From: Candidatus Saccharimonadota bacterium
Lineage (GTDB): Bacteria > Patescibacteriota > Saccharimonadia > Saccharimonadales > UBA4665
Reading direction: 5' to 3'
DNA: 64,000 nt
NCBI GenBank assembly: GCA_028289245.1
Contig: JAQGGT010000004.1
Location: 62,001 to 126,000, forward strand
Both the position numbers and the translations under genes were made by a program. A model generated the notes under the pieces. The model was not told the DNA's origin and ran no database searches. It worked only from the letters and a program-made list of their open reading frames with translations. Below are positions 33,376 to 41,555 of this stretch, one piece after another; positions within the stretch are counted from its first letter, which is position 1, and each line of letters begins with the position of its first letter.

Positions 33376-34218
33376 ATGCGAGAAATCTGGCGGGTGTATC
33401 ATATGCTCATGGATAACGTTAATACCACGTCTCAAATTCCCGATCTCCAGACTTTATTTGAGCGCAGAACTCAAAATATTAGCTCTATTTTTTCCTCGTA
33501 CAGAACCCTATATCAGATTTACATGGCTGCTTTAGATACCGTAAAGGCAAACGAAAATACAATCATCGCCTTAACAAAAGCGAAAGAGAGTGTTGGAAGA
33601 GAACAGTCAAAAATATCGAACCAGCTTTATTCGCAAGGCTTTATTTTGCTTGTAGCCTCCGCGGAAGCGTTGCTCAAAGACGTATTTGATCGGTTGCTGA
33701 CCGAAAACTTTACAAAGATTAATCTATCTTCGAGCTTGAACTTTTCGGCAAAAGACATTCAAAAAGCGTTGAGTGATTGGAACCCAGTCAATAACCAAAT
33801 TAGAGATCTGCATACCTCTCTCGGCAGACTGGTTGAGAAAAAAATGCACGACTCTAAGAATCCGATTGAAAAAATAAACTTTCAAAACGTACTATCAATG
33901 CGCACCATCTTCAAATCGTATCTAGATTTAGAAATTAGCGACAGTGAAACAACTAGGCGTATACATAAGTACTGGCAGCAGCGTCATTTGTTAATGCACA
34001 GTAATGGAATTATTGACGAGCGCTACATAAACAACGTTAAAGTAGTTGATTTACTGACTAAAAATGAAGTTGTGGGCGCCGAAGTCATTATTACGAAGAA
34101 AGACTATGACAAAGCGGTAGGCGATTTCACACTCTTATTTGGTGAGTTGACAAAATTAATCCTTGAAGCGAAGCTTAATCTGGATATTATAAATGCGACC
34201 GACCAGGTTGATTTTTGA
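33376..34218 (+). CDS. HEPN-domain protein (RiboL-PSP-HEPN/MAE-like)
   Basis: About 280 residues, AT-rich (unlike the core genes). The segment GFILLVASAEALLKDVFDRLL followed 120 residues later by WQQRHLLMHSNGIIDERYI is the pattern of HEPN domains; RHLLMH fits the Rx4H catalytic motif of HEPN ribonucleases, and the N-G-D tail after it is usual for the RiboL-PSP group. Such proteins cut RNA in abortive-infection and stress systems. No toxin-antitoxin partner (such as a nucleotidyltransferase) is next to it. The start is uncertain: ATG 33376, 33403 or 33409 are possible. Confidence 0.7.
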   Translation: MREIWRVYHMLMDNVNTTSQIPDLQTLFERRTQNISSIFSSYRTLYQIYMAALDTVKANENTIIALTKAKESVGREQSKISNQLYSQGFILLVASAEALLKDVFDRLLTENFTKINLSSSLNFSAKDIQKALSDWNPVNNQIRDLHTSLGRLVEKKMHDSKNPIEKINFQNVLSMRTIFKSYLDLEISDSETTRRIHKYWQQRHLLMHSNGIIDERYINNVKVVDLLTKNEVVGAEVIITKKDYDKAVGDFTLLFGELTKLILEAKLNLDIINATDQVDF

Positions 34219-34318
34219 TGAAGTATTTCCGGTGTAGTTAAGAGGGATATCTCATGCTTTGATTGCTCCAAGATCGGGTAGCCATAAGTAACTCAATTTA
34301 AAGCTAACCCCCAAAGGG

Positions 34319-34573
34319 CTACAATTCGCCGAGACTATTTCCCCTTGATTCGTATTGATATTTGACGGCGTTATTACTTGAGATATAAGAATTTAGTCCA
34401 CGGCCTTGTTTGGCTAGTCTTTTCATCTCTTCTACGTGACCTTGCCCTGGTTTCAGGTAACCGTATTTGTAGAACGTGTGTTTTCCGTCTTTGAACTGTA
34501 CGATTATGTAGTTTGCTCCTGTCTGGTATGCCAGTACGTCTGAGTCACCGTCGGTGTTGTCGTATCGCTCCAT
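34319..34573 (-). CDS. Small hypothetical protein (KTSC-like)
   Basis: An 84-residue protein from the ATG at 34573, with AAGGAG five bases before it. The segment YIIVQFKDGKHTFYKYGYL followed by GRGLNSYISSN resembles small KTSC-type domains (beta hairpin with K-Y-x-V, then a helix containing a G-x-G loop and N). The role of such domains is unknown. Isolated gene, AT-rich. Confidence 0.6.
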   Translation of the reverse strand: MERYDNTDGDSDVLAYQTGANYIIVQFKDGKHTFYKYGYLKPGQGHVEEMKRLAKQGRGLNSYISSNNAVKYQYESRGNSLGEL

Positions 34574-34688
34574 ATGCACTCCTTGTTAGTTTGCTCTCGG
34601 AGAATACTCTTATGACATTAAATAAAGATTAACTTTTGAAATATTGACCGAGCAAGTGCACTCCGAGTGAGCCGGTGTTCTGTAGTTG

Positions 34689-34780
34689 GAGGGATATCAC
34701 TCGCGTTGCTCGCTCTAAAATCGGCTTGCCACTGGCAACCCAATTTTACGAACCTCGTTCTATAATCCCGCCACGCCAGG
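34689..34780 (+). repeat. Degenerate intergenic repeat before terminator, copy 2
   Basis: The counterpart of 32545-32658: GAGGGATATC, CTCGCGTTGC, TTTTACGAACC, TATAATCCC and CGCCAGGCC, again running directly into a terminator that begins CCAAATAAAA. The TTCTATAATCCC-GCC part faintly resembles a tRNA T arm and acceptor end, so a decayed tRNA origin is possible. Confidence 0.5.
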
Positions 34781-34818
34781 CCAAATAAAACACCCGCATC
34801 AGCGGGTGTTTTATTTGG
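34781..34818 (-). terminator. Intrinsic terminator overlapping the tRNA-Gln CCA end
   Basis: A 17-bp perfect stem (CCAAATAAAACACCCGC with GCGGGTGTTTTATTTGG) and a four-base loop. Read on the minus strand, the first three bases of the stem are the encoded CCA of the tRNA, so termination and the mature 3' end are fused. Confidence 0.9.
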
Positions 34819-34890
34819 CTGGGATGGAGGGATTCGAACCCCCGAATGCTGGTACCAAAAACCAGTGCCTTACCACTTGGCGACATCCCA
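34816..34890 (-). tRNA. tRNA-Gln (anticodon UUG)
   Basis: Minus strand. The cloverleaf is complete: acceptor TGGGATG/CATCCCA, D arm GCC...GGC, anticodon stem CTGGT/ACCAG with loop TTTTGGT (anticodon TTG), T stem GGGGG/CCCTC with loop TTCGAAT, discriminator G and an encoded CCA. The sequence closely follows bacterial tRNA-Gln. It decodes CAA and, by wobble, CAG. Confidence 0.97.
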
Positions 34891-34963
34891 TAGTGATGGA
34901 GTGCAGCATTGTGCAACTCAAGCGGTGATTATAGCGGTTTTGAGCCCAAAATCCAAGACTGGG

Positions 34964-35749
34964 CTACTGGTAGTCGGGTGCCAGCGGTAAGCCGAAGAAT
35001 TCTTCGAGCGTGGGATCGCCTTGGCGGTGGAGTTCTTCTGACAGCGCGGTGCCGACGTAGCGGACGTGCCACGGCTCATATATATAGCCGGTTTTGGCTT
35101 GACCGTCTTTGGGGTAACGGATAATGAAGCCGTAGCTATGGGCGTTGGCAGCCAGCCATTTGCCCTCGACCGTATCAGCAAAGCATGGGTCGACATTGCA
35201 ACTTGGCTGGGTGGTGCCACCAAGGTCAGCGGCCAAACCAGATTGGTGCTCGCTGTAGCCTGGGCGAGCACTTTGACTGTCGGCCACTGACTGCCCCTGG
35301 GACGAGACATAGTCGTTGTAGAGCGTAACCTGGAAGCTGTAAGAACGGTAGCCGCTTTGCAGATTGAGATTGACGCCCTGCGCGGCTGCGGCGGCAACCA
35401 TCGTCTCCAGGGCTTTGGCAGTAGCGGCCCGGACGTACTTTTCGGTACTGGTGATGTTGCTGCGCAGAGGGATGTTTGGGACGACTAGATCGGCCGGAGC
35501 GTAATCTTTGGGGTTAAGCGGGCGGAGTTTGTTGACGACCAGCCAGAGGCTGGCGGGGTCATCGTTAGAGTACTGTTTTTTGTCAAAACTGGCTGGTGGC
35601 GGGTTCGCGGGAGTAGTTGTGGTGCCACTGGCCGGCTTAGTGACAGTTGGCTTTTCGGGGGCGCTGGCAGTTTGCGTAAACACGATCGCCAATACGACGA
35701 CGATGACGATCAAAAGGCCGATACCAAACCGAGTGCGATGTTTTTTCAT
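34964..35749 (-). CDS. D-alanyl-D-alanine carboxypeptidase, VanY/M15B type
   Basis: A 261-residue exported zinc peptidase. N-terminal anchor (residues 9-26), Pro/Thr linker, then the M15B domain: SGYRSYSFQ, the zinc motif SEHQSGLAADLGG (His and Asp ligands), EGKWLAANAHSYGF (catalytic region) and the last histidine in YEPWHVRYVG. It trims the terminal D-Ala of peptidoglycan stem peptides at the cell surface. The ATG at 35749 is preferred over a TTG three codons earlier. VanY here is a cell-wall enzyme; no vancomycin-resistance genes are near. Confidence 0.93.
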   Translation of the reverse strand: MKKHRTRFGIGLLIVIVVVLAIVFTQTASAPEKPTVTKPASGTTTTPANPPPASFDKKQYSNDDPASLWLVVNKLRPLNPKDYAPADLVVPNIPLRSNITSTEKYVRAATAKALETMVAAAAAQGVNLNLQSGYRSYSFQVTLYNDYVSSQGQSVADSQSARPGYSEHQSGLAADLGGTTQPSCNVDPCFADTVEGKWLAANAHSYGFIIRYPKDGQAKTGYIYEPWHVRYVGTALSEELHRQGDPTLEEFFGLPLAPDYQ

Positions 35750-35820
35750 ATACCCCAAGTATACGCGGCGGTGGCAGGTGGCGAAAGGCCGTATATTCTG
35801 TTACAGTTTAAGTAATTACT

Positions 35821-36750
35821 ATGCCAGCCAAAATTGCTACTAATCCCGTCGACCACGTTGTGCCTTTAAACATCAATCATCTCGAAGGCCGGATGTTAAA
35901 ATTGCCCGCTCCAAAGCGCCGCAACCGCGAAATCTTGCTGCTCTACGGCAGCCACTCTAATTTAGAGCGCATGTTTAGCTTGGCCGAAGAGCTCAACAAA
36001 TATGGCGCTGTCACCATGCCCGACTTGCCCGGTTTTGGCGGTATGGACAGCCTCTATAAGATCGGCAAAAAACCAACCATCGAAAGCCAAGCCGACTACC
36101 TCGCTAGCTTCGTAAAAATGCAGTATCGCCGCCGCCGATTTACGATTATCGGTTTATCCTACGGTTTCTTGGTGGCCACGCGCATGCTGCAAAAATATCC
36201 GGAGCTGGCTGCCCGCGTCGATTTTGCCGTTAGCTTGGTCGGTTTTGCGCACAAGGATGACTTCCGGATTGCGCCCAACAGAAAGTGGCTCATACGTAAT
36301 GGTACTGGCCTGTTCCGCCTGCGGCCCTTATCATTTATGGCGACGGTGCTGTTTCGCGGGCCGGTAATTACACTCACCTATAAAGCGTTAGCCGGTCGCC
36401 ACGCTAAAATGAAGGATGCTGACCCCGAAGAACTACGAAAGCGCATTGCTTTCGAGAAGATTCTCTGGACTACCAATGATTTTCGGACTTATTTTTATCA
36501 CACACACGAAATGTTTATGGTTGATTTGTGCACCGCCCAAACCAAAGTACCGGTCTACCATGTGGCGGTCGGTAATGACCAATACTTCGACAATAAACTA
36601 GTGGAGCAGCACTTGGCCATCATCTACTCCAGCGTGACGATGCTGAGCGTTTCCATGAAGGCGCATATGCCAACGATTATTGCCACGGCCGCCGAAATCG
36701 CGCCGCTAATTCCCCAAAAACTGCGCAAGGCATTGTCCGCGCGGCCATAG
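35821..36750 (+). CDS. Alpha/beta hydrolase
   Basis: A 309-residue protein with the hydrolase pattern: oxyanion loop LLLYGSHSNLERMF, TMPDLPGFGGMD, nucleophile elbow IIGLSYGFLVA (serine near 120), and a late histidine in SMKAHMPTI. The acid is probably in YHVAVGNDQYFD. No signal peptide; the basic N-terminus may associate with membranes. It is followed 27 bases later by two GT4 glycosyltransferase genes, so it may act on a lipid in the same pathway; the substrate is unknown. Confidence 0.82.
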   Translation: MPAKIATNPVDHVVPLNINHLEGRMLKLPAPKRRNREILLLYGSHSNLERMFSLAEELNKYGAVTMPDLPGFGGMDSLYKIGKKPTIESQADYLASFVKMQYRRRRFTIIGLSYGFLVATRMLQKYPELAARVDFAVSLVGFAHKDDFRIAPNRKWLIRNGTGLFRLRPLSFMATVLFRGPVITLTYKALAGRHAKMKDADPEELRKRIAFEKILWTTNDFRTYFYHTHEMFMVDLCTAQTKVPVYHVAVGNDQYFDNKLVEQHLAIIYSSVTMLSVSMKAHMPTIIATAAEIAPLIPQKLRKALSARP

Positions 36751-36777
36751 TTACGTCGGGATGCTATACTAAGGCAT

Positions 36778-37902
36778 ATGAAAATTGGCATCATTTGTCC
36801 GTATAACATCCACAAGGGTGGCGGCGTCCAAGAGCATGTCAAAGCTTTACAGGCTGAGCTGATTAAACGCGGCCACCAAGCGATCATTATTACACCCCTA
36901 CCCCGCGACACCGATGTTATCGATATGCATAACGTGATTTTTATAGGTACTTCGACCGATTTTCGTTCACCAATGCATACCAGCGTCCAAGTATCGGCCA
37001 CTGCCGCCACCGAAAAAATCAAAGAGGTCCTCGACCAAGAGCAATTTGATATTCTACACTTTCACGAGCCATGGATACCGGTGATTAGCCGCCAGATTTT
37101 GCAGCGCTCCAGCTCGATCAACATCGCTACCTTCCACGCCAAAGTGCCAGAAACACTGATGAGCCGTACGGTAATTCGGGTCGTTACGCCCTATACTAAA
37201 TCGGTCTTAAAATATTTCCACCAGTTCACCGCGGTGTCCGAATCGGCCTTGGAATATGCGAGCTCGCTGACCGATGAACCTTTCGAGATTATCCCTAACG
37301 GCATCGACCTGACGACCTACCGGCCAACGGCCCGCATTGATAGGCCAACTGAGCCCAAAAATATCCTCTATATTGGCCGCCTGGAGCGCCGCAAAGGTGT
37401 CAATTATTTGCTAAAGGCTCTGGAGATACTGCAACAAAAACACCCCCGTGTGTCGCTGACGATTGCCGGTGACGGTCCGGACCGCGAAAAACTCGAGTTA
37501 TTAACCGAAGACTTGCAGCTTAAAAATGTGAAGTTCCTGGGCTATATTAGTGACGCCAAAAAGCACTCTCTGCTGGCTAAGGCCGACCTGTTCTGTTCGC
37601 CGGCGGTGTATGGAGAAAGCTTCGGCATTGTGTTGCTCGAAGCTATGGCCACCGGTTTGGTAGCGGCTGCCGGTAACAACTCCGGTTACGCGGACCTTAT
37701 GCAGGGCCTCGGCGCCATGTCGATCCTTAACCCGAAAGATTCCACAGAGTTTTCGCGGCGACTGGAGCTGTTGCTTTACGAAGAAAAAGTCCGCGACCTC
37801 TGGCGGGCGTGGGCTAAAGACTATGTGCCGCAGTACAGCTATGTGCGGATTGTCGATAAGTACGAAGAGTTGTACCAACGGGTGCTAAAGCGTCATGGCT
37901 AA
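36778..37902 (+). CDS. GT4-family glycosyltransferase 1
   Basis: A 374-residue GT-B enzyme. N-terminal acceptor domain (GIICPYNIHKGGGVQEHVK), C-terminal donor domain with ILYIGRLERRKGVNYLLKAL and the E-x7-E motif in YGESFGIVLLEAM. The closest general match is to PimB/PimA/MshA-like mannosyl- or glucosyltransferases that act on lipid acceptors at the inner face of the membrane. Its last eight bases overlap the next gene. Confidence 0.92.
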   Translation: MKIGIICPYNIHKGGGVQEHVKALQAELIKRGHQAIIITPLPRDTDVIDMHNVIFIGTSTDFRSPMHTSVQVSATAATEKIKEVLDQEQFDILHFHEPWIPVISRQILQRSSSINIATFHAKVPETLMSRTVIRVVTPYTKSVLKYFHQFTAVSESALEYASSLTDEPFEIIPNGIDLTTYRPTARIDRPTEPKNILYIGRLERRKGVNYLLKALEILQQKHPRVSLTIAGDGPDREKLELLTEDLQLKNVKFLGYISDAKKHSLLAKADLFCSPAVYGESFGIVLLEAMATGLVAAAGNNSGYADLMQGLGAMSILNPKDSTEFSRRLELLLYEEKVRDLWRAWAKDYVPQYSYVRIVDKYEELYQRVLKRHG

Positions 37903-39046
37903 AACCGTTGGCAAGCTCAAAATCGCGCTAGTACTTGACGACTCGCTCGATAAAACCGGCGGCGTGCAAGAGTACATTATCAGTTTGGGTGACTGGCTCC
38001 GGGCCGAAGGCCACCAGGTGCATTTCTTGGTCGGCAAAACGACACGTACCGATATAGCCAATGTGCATAGTCTCAGCCGGAATGTCGGCGTTCGCTTTAA
38101 CGGTAACCATATGTCGATGCCCCTGCCGGCCTCGCGCCGTAAGCTGCGAGCGCTACTGGCTCGTGAGCAATACGATGTGTTGCATGTACAGGTGCCCTAT
38201 AGCCCATTTCTGGCGCATCGCTTGATCTTGGCCGCGCCGGCTCACACGGCAGTAATTGGTACCTTTCATATTGTTGCCTATTCACAGCTGGTTACGTTAG
38301 CCACCCGCGCTCTGGCGATTTGGACCCGTCGCTCGACGCGTCGCTTCGACCAAATGATCAGTGTTTCATCGGCAGCGGTCGTGTTTGCCCGTGAAACATA
38401 CCATATGCCGAGCGTGGTGATTCCCAACGCTATCGAATATAAACGTTTCAACACAGCCCAACCGATCAGGCCTGACGACCCACTGATAAATGTTTTGTTT
38501 TTGGGCCGGTTGGTGGCGCGCAAGGGTTGCCAATATTTGTTGCAAGCAGTGGCGGCCTTGCAAACACGCGCCGACCTGCCAGCCTACACGATAACAATTT
38601 GCGGTAAAGGCCCGCTCGATGCCAGTCTGCGTGCATACGCTACCCAACACGGCATTAGCGAGCGGGTGAGGTTTGTAGGTTACGTTAGCGAGCCCGACAA
38701 GCCGGGTTATTACGCTGGTGCCGACATCGCGGTTTTCCCGAGCACTGGCGGCGAAAGCTTCGGTATCGTGTTGGTGGAGGCCATGGCTACCGGCCGGACG
38801 GTGGTGCTGGCCGGTGATAACAGCGGCTACCGTACCGTCATGGAACCCCAGCCAGAACTACTGTTTCAGCCCCAGGACACCGCAGAACTGGCCGAAAAAT
38901 TGGCAGGCTTATTACAAGACGCTGGCCGCCGAAAAGCCTTGGCTGACTGGGGTGGCATGTATGCAAAAAACTTCGATGCCAGTATCGTGGGCGCCAAAAT
39001 CGTCGCCGAATATCAGCAGGCATTGCGCAAACGCGCTAAAGTATAG
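37895..39046 (+). CDS. GT4-family glycosyltransferase 2
   Basis: A 383-residue paralog of the upstream enzyme with the same plan: KIALVLDDSLDKTGGVQEYI at the start, VLFLGRLVARKGCQYLLQAV in the donor half, and GGESFGIVLVEAMATG (E-x7-E). Coupled to gene 1 by an eight-base overlap. Two adjacent enzymes suggest two successive sugar additions to one lipid acceptor. Confidence 0.92.
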   Translation: MAKTVGKLKIALVLDDSLDKTGGVQEYIISLGDWLRAEGHQVHFLVGKTTRTDIANVHSLSRNVGVRFNGNHMSMPLPASRRKLRALLAREQYDVLHVQVPYSPFLAHRLILAAPAHTAVIGTFHIVAYSQLVTLATRALAIWTRRSTRRFDQMISVSSAAVVFARETYHMPSVVIPNAIEYKRFNTAQPIRPDDPLINVLFLGRLVARKGCQYLLQAVAALQTRADLPAYTITICGKGPLDASLRAYATQHGISERVRFVGYVSEPDKPGYYAGADIAVFPSTGGESFGIVLVEAMATGRTVVLAGDNSGYRTVMEPQPELLFQPQDTAELAEKLAGLLQDAGRRKALADWGGMYAKNFDASIVGAKIVAEYQQALRKRAKV

Positions 39047-39061
39047 ATAATACTAGGTACC

Positions 39062-40201
39062 ATGCGCCTGCACCGCTCAAACACAAACGAAGCTCACGCT
39101 CAAGTCGAAGTTACCGTTTCGGTCGAGACCTATGCCAAACTAGCCATCCTCGTCGTAGGCACACTGACGCTGATCTTTGCCGTTATGCAAGCCGCCCACG
39201 CCATACTGCTCCTATTTACGGCCTTTTTCTTAGCGCTGGCCCTCAACGGCCCAGTTACGTGGGTGGCGCGCCATTTGCCTGGTAAGCGTCGGGGTAGCCG
39301 GTCATTAGCAACCGCGCTGTCCTTCATTATCGTTGTCCTGCTACTTGGGGCATTTTTAGCTAGTATTGTGCCGCCGCTTATTAAGCAGACCCAGAGTTTT
39401 GTCAAAGCCGCACCCGGTTTGGTCGAGGACTTCCGCGGCCAAGATAGTCAAACCGGTAAGCTGATCCGGAAATATCATTTGGAGGGTCAAGTCTCTGAGC
39501 TATCCGGCCAACTCCAATCAAGGCTTAAAAACGTCGGCAGCGGTGCTTTCTCGACAGTTCAAAAAATTGGCAGCAGCATTTTTTCGACGCTAACCATACT
39601 GGTGCTCACCTTTATGATGCTCATCGAAGGCCCGCACTGGCTCGATTTTATACGGCGATTAATCCCTCGACGTCATCATGAGACGACTGAACGGGTTAGC
39701 AATGACATGTACCGGGTAGTTAAGGGGTATGTTAACGGCCAGGTCATCTTGGCGGCGATAGCATCGGCCTTTATATTCCCGATGCTATTCATCATGAATG
39801 TCAGCTATCCGGTGGCTCTGGTGTTTATTGTCTTTGTCTGTGGGTTAATTCCGATGGTCGGCCACACGATTGGCGCAGTAATTGTCACCACGGTGGCATT
39901 ATTCACTTCGACTACCTCGGCCCTTGTCGTCTTGGCCTACTATATTATGTATCAGCAGATCGAAAATATCTTCATTCAGCCGCGCATTCAGGCTAACTCT
40001 ACCAACATGTCGCCGTTGCTGGTATTTGCCTCGGTTATTGTCGGCGTCAGTTTTAGTGGCCTGTTTGGTGGTCTGGTGGCGATTCCGGTGGCCGGCTGCT
40101 TGCGCGTACTAGTACTCGAGTACCTGCGATCTAAGAATATTCTCGATACCGCAGAAGTCGACGACGCCATCGAGCCCGAACCAAAACCAGCTGCGGCTTA
40201 G
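39062..40201 (+). CDS. AI-2E/PerM-family membrane transporter
   Basis: A 379-residue protein with about eight membrane helices. Family features: the N-terminal pair of helices with LLFTAFFLALALNGPVTWVARHLP, a long soluble loop (about 115-180), GPHWLDFIRRLIPRRHHE, and C-terminal FVCGLIPMVGHTIGAVIV, QQIENIFIQPRI and GVSFSGLFGGLVAIPVAG. Members are exporters of unclear substrate (AI-2, sodium/proton, or lipids). Fifteen bases after the glycosyltransferases, hence probably the last gene of that unit. It converges on cysS. Confidence 0.9.
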   Translation: MRLHRSNTNEAHAQVEVTVSVETYAKLAILVVGTLTLIFAVMQAAHAILLLFTAFFLALALNGPVTWVARHLPGKRRGSRSLATALSFIIVVLLLGAFLASIVPPLIKQTQSFVKAAPGLVEDFRGQDSQTGKLIRKYHLEGQVSELSGQLQSRLKNVGSGAFSTVQKIGSSIFSTLTILVLTFMMLIEGPHWLDFIRRLIPRRHHETTERVSNDMYRVVKGYVNGQVILAAIASAFIFPMLFIMNVSYPVALVFIVFVCGLIPMVGHTIGAVIVTTVALFTSTTSALVVLAYYIMYQQIENIFIQPRIQANSTNMSPLLVFASVIVGVSFSGLFGGLVAIPVAGCLRVLVLEYLRSKNILDTAEVDDAIEPEPKPAAA

Positions 40202-40205
40202 AAAT

Positions 40206-41555
40206 CTAGATTCTAGACCAGATCGGGCCCTGGGGGGTATCGCGGACAGCGATGCCCTGTTCGGCGAGCTGGCCACGAGTGGTGTCGGACGCAGCCCAGT
40301 CCTGCGAGTTGCGAGCGGCTTGGCGCTGTGCGATTAGCTGCTTTTGCGCATCGGTGATGTCACTGCGAGTGCTGAGGTGCAGGCCGAAAACTTCGTCGAG
40401 AAATGCCAGTGTGTCTGCGGAGGGCGCGGTAACGGTCGCCTGGCTTAGGATGGCGAGTGCTTCGGGTGTGTTGAGGTCGTGCAAGAGCGCCGCCGTAATG
40501 TCTTGGCGGAGTGAATCACCGTTGTCGGCATCGGATTGCCAGCGGAGGTCGGCCCAGGCCTCAAGGTCGCGGAGGCGGTTCTGGGCGGCTTCCAGGCTTT
40601 CCCAGCTGAATTTAGACTGGCTGCGGTAGTGCGACTCGAGAACATTCAGGCGTACCGTGTCCACTGAAAAGCCTTTCTCCATAATCTGCTGCAGGCGGAT
40701 ACCGTTGCCGAGGCTTTTACTGATTTTCTCGCCGTTGACGGTGACGTGATTGGAGTGTAGCCACAGATTAGCAAAGCGCTGACCGGTGGCGGCTTCGGAC
40801 TGGGCAATCTCGTTGGTGTGGTGGATGGGAATGTGGTCGATACCGCCGGTGTGGATGTCTAGGGTGCTACCGAGGTACTTCATACTCATAGCCGAACATT
40901 CGATGTGCCAACCGGGGAAGCCCTTGCCCCAAGGTGAATCCCATTCCATATCGCGCTGTTGGCCCGCCGGCGAGAACTTCCAGAGAGCAAAGTCCGAGAT
41001 AGTGCGCTTCTGATCGTTGAATGACACGCGAGCCCCAGCTTGCTGTTCGTCGAGATCGAGCCGAGCGAAACTGGCGTAGCCTTCGAACTTCGAGGTGTCG
41101 TAATAGACACCGTCGTCGATAACGTAGGTGTAACCCTTCTCTTCTAAGGTTTTGATGAGGGCAATTTGTTCTTCGATGTGCTCGGTGGCCTTGGTGATCT
41201 GAGTAGGCATAGTGATGTTTAGCAGGTCCATGCACTTTAAAAAGTCTGCGGTGTAGAACTCGGCCACTTCCCAGGCCGTTTTGCCCTCGCGGCGAGCGCC
41301 TTTTTCGAGTTTGTCCTCGCCGTCGTCAGCATCGCTGACGAGGTGGCCGACATCAGTGATGTTCATGACCCAGTTGGGTTCCAGGCCACTTATTTTGAGG
41401 GCCCGGATAAGCGTATCCATGCGGACGTAATTGAACCAGTTTCCGATGTGCAAGTAATCATAAACCGTCGGCCCGCAAGTATAAACGGCCACTGTCGGTG
41501 GGTTAAGGGGCACGACTTCATCGAGCTGCCTAGTAAGTGTGTTGTATAGTTTCAT
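40206..41555 (-). CDS. cysS: Cysteinyl-tRNA synthetase
   Basis: Charges tRNA-Cys. A 449-residue class I enzyme: zinc ligand C28 in YTCGPTVYD, ATP motif LHIGNW (HIGN replaces the usual HIGH at 36-39), CSAMS zinc cysteine and GGIDHIPIHHTNEIAQSEA (histidine and glutamate ligands), and GEKISKSLGN in place of KMSKS. The C-terminal anticodon-binding region is of normal size. Its start lies inside the end of nrnA (26-base overlap), tying it to a nrnA-NUDIX-recR operon. Confidence 0.96.
   Translation of the reverse strand: MKLYNTLTRQLDEVVPLNPPTVAVYTCGPTVYDYLHIGNWFNYVRMDTLIRALKISGLEPNWVMNITDVGHLVSDADDGEDKLEKGARREGKTAWEVAEFYTADFLKCMDLLNITMPTQITKATEHIEEQIALIKTLEEKGYTYVIDDGVYYDTSKFEGYASFARLDLDEQQAGARVSFNDQKRTISDFALWKFSPAGQQRDMEWDSPWGKGFPGWHIECSAMSMKYLGSTLDIHTGGIDHIPIHHTNEIAQSEAATGQRFANLWLHSNHVTVNGEKISKSLGNGIRLQQIMEKGFSVDTVRLNVLESHYRSQSKFSWESLEAAQNRLRDLEAWADLRWQSDADNGDSLRQDITAALLHDLNTPEALAILSQATVTAPSADTLAFLDEVFGLHLSTRSDITDAQKQLIAQRQAARNSQDWAASDTTRGQLAEQGIAVRDTPQGPIWSRI

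Noticed and set aside
34964-35749. Vancomycin-resistance gene vanY
   Set aside because: Domain matches ordinary M15B cell-wall carboxypeptidases and no vanHAX-type genes are near.
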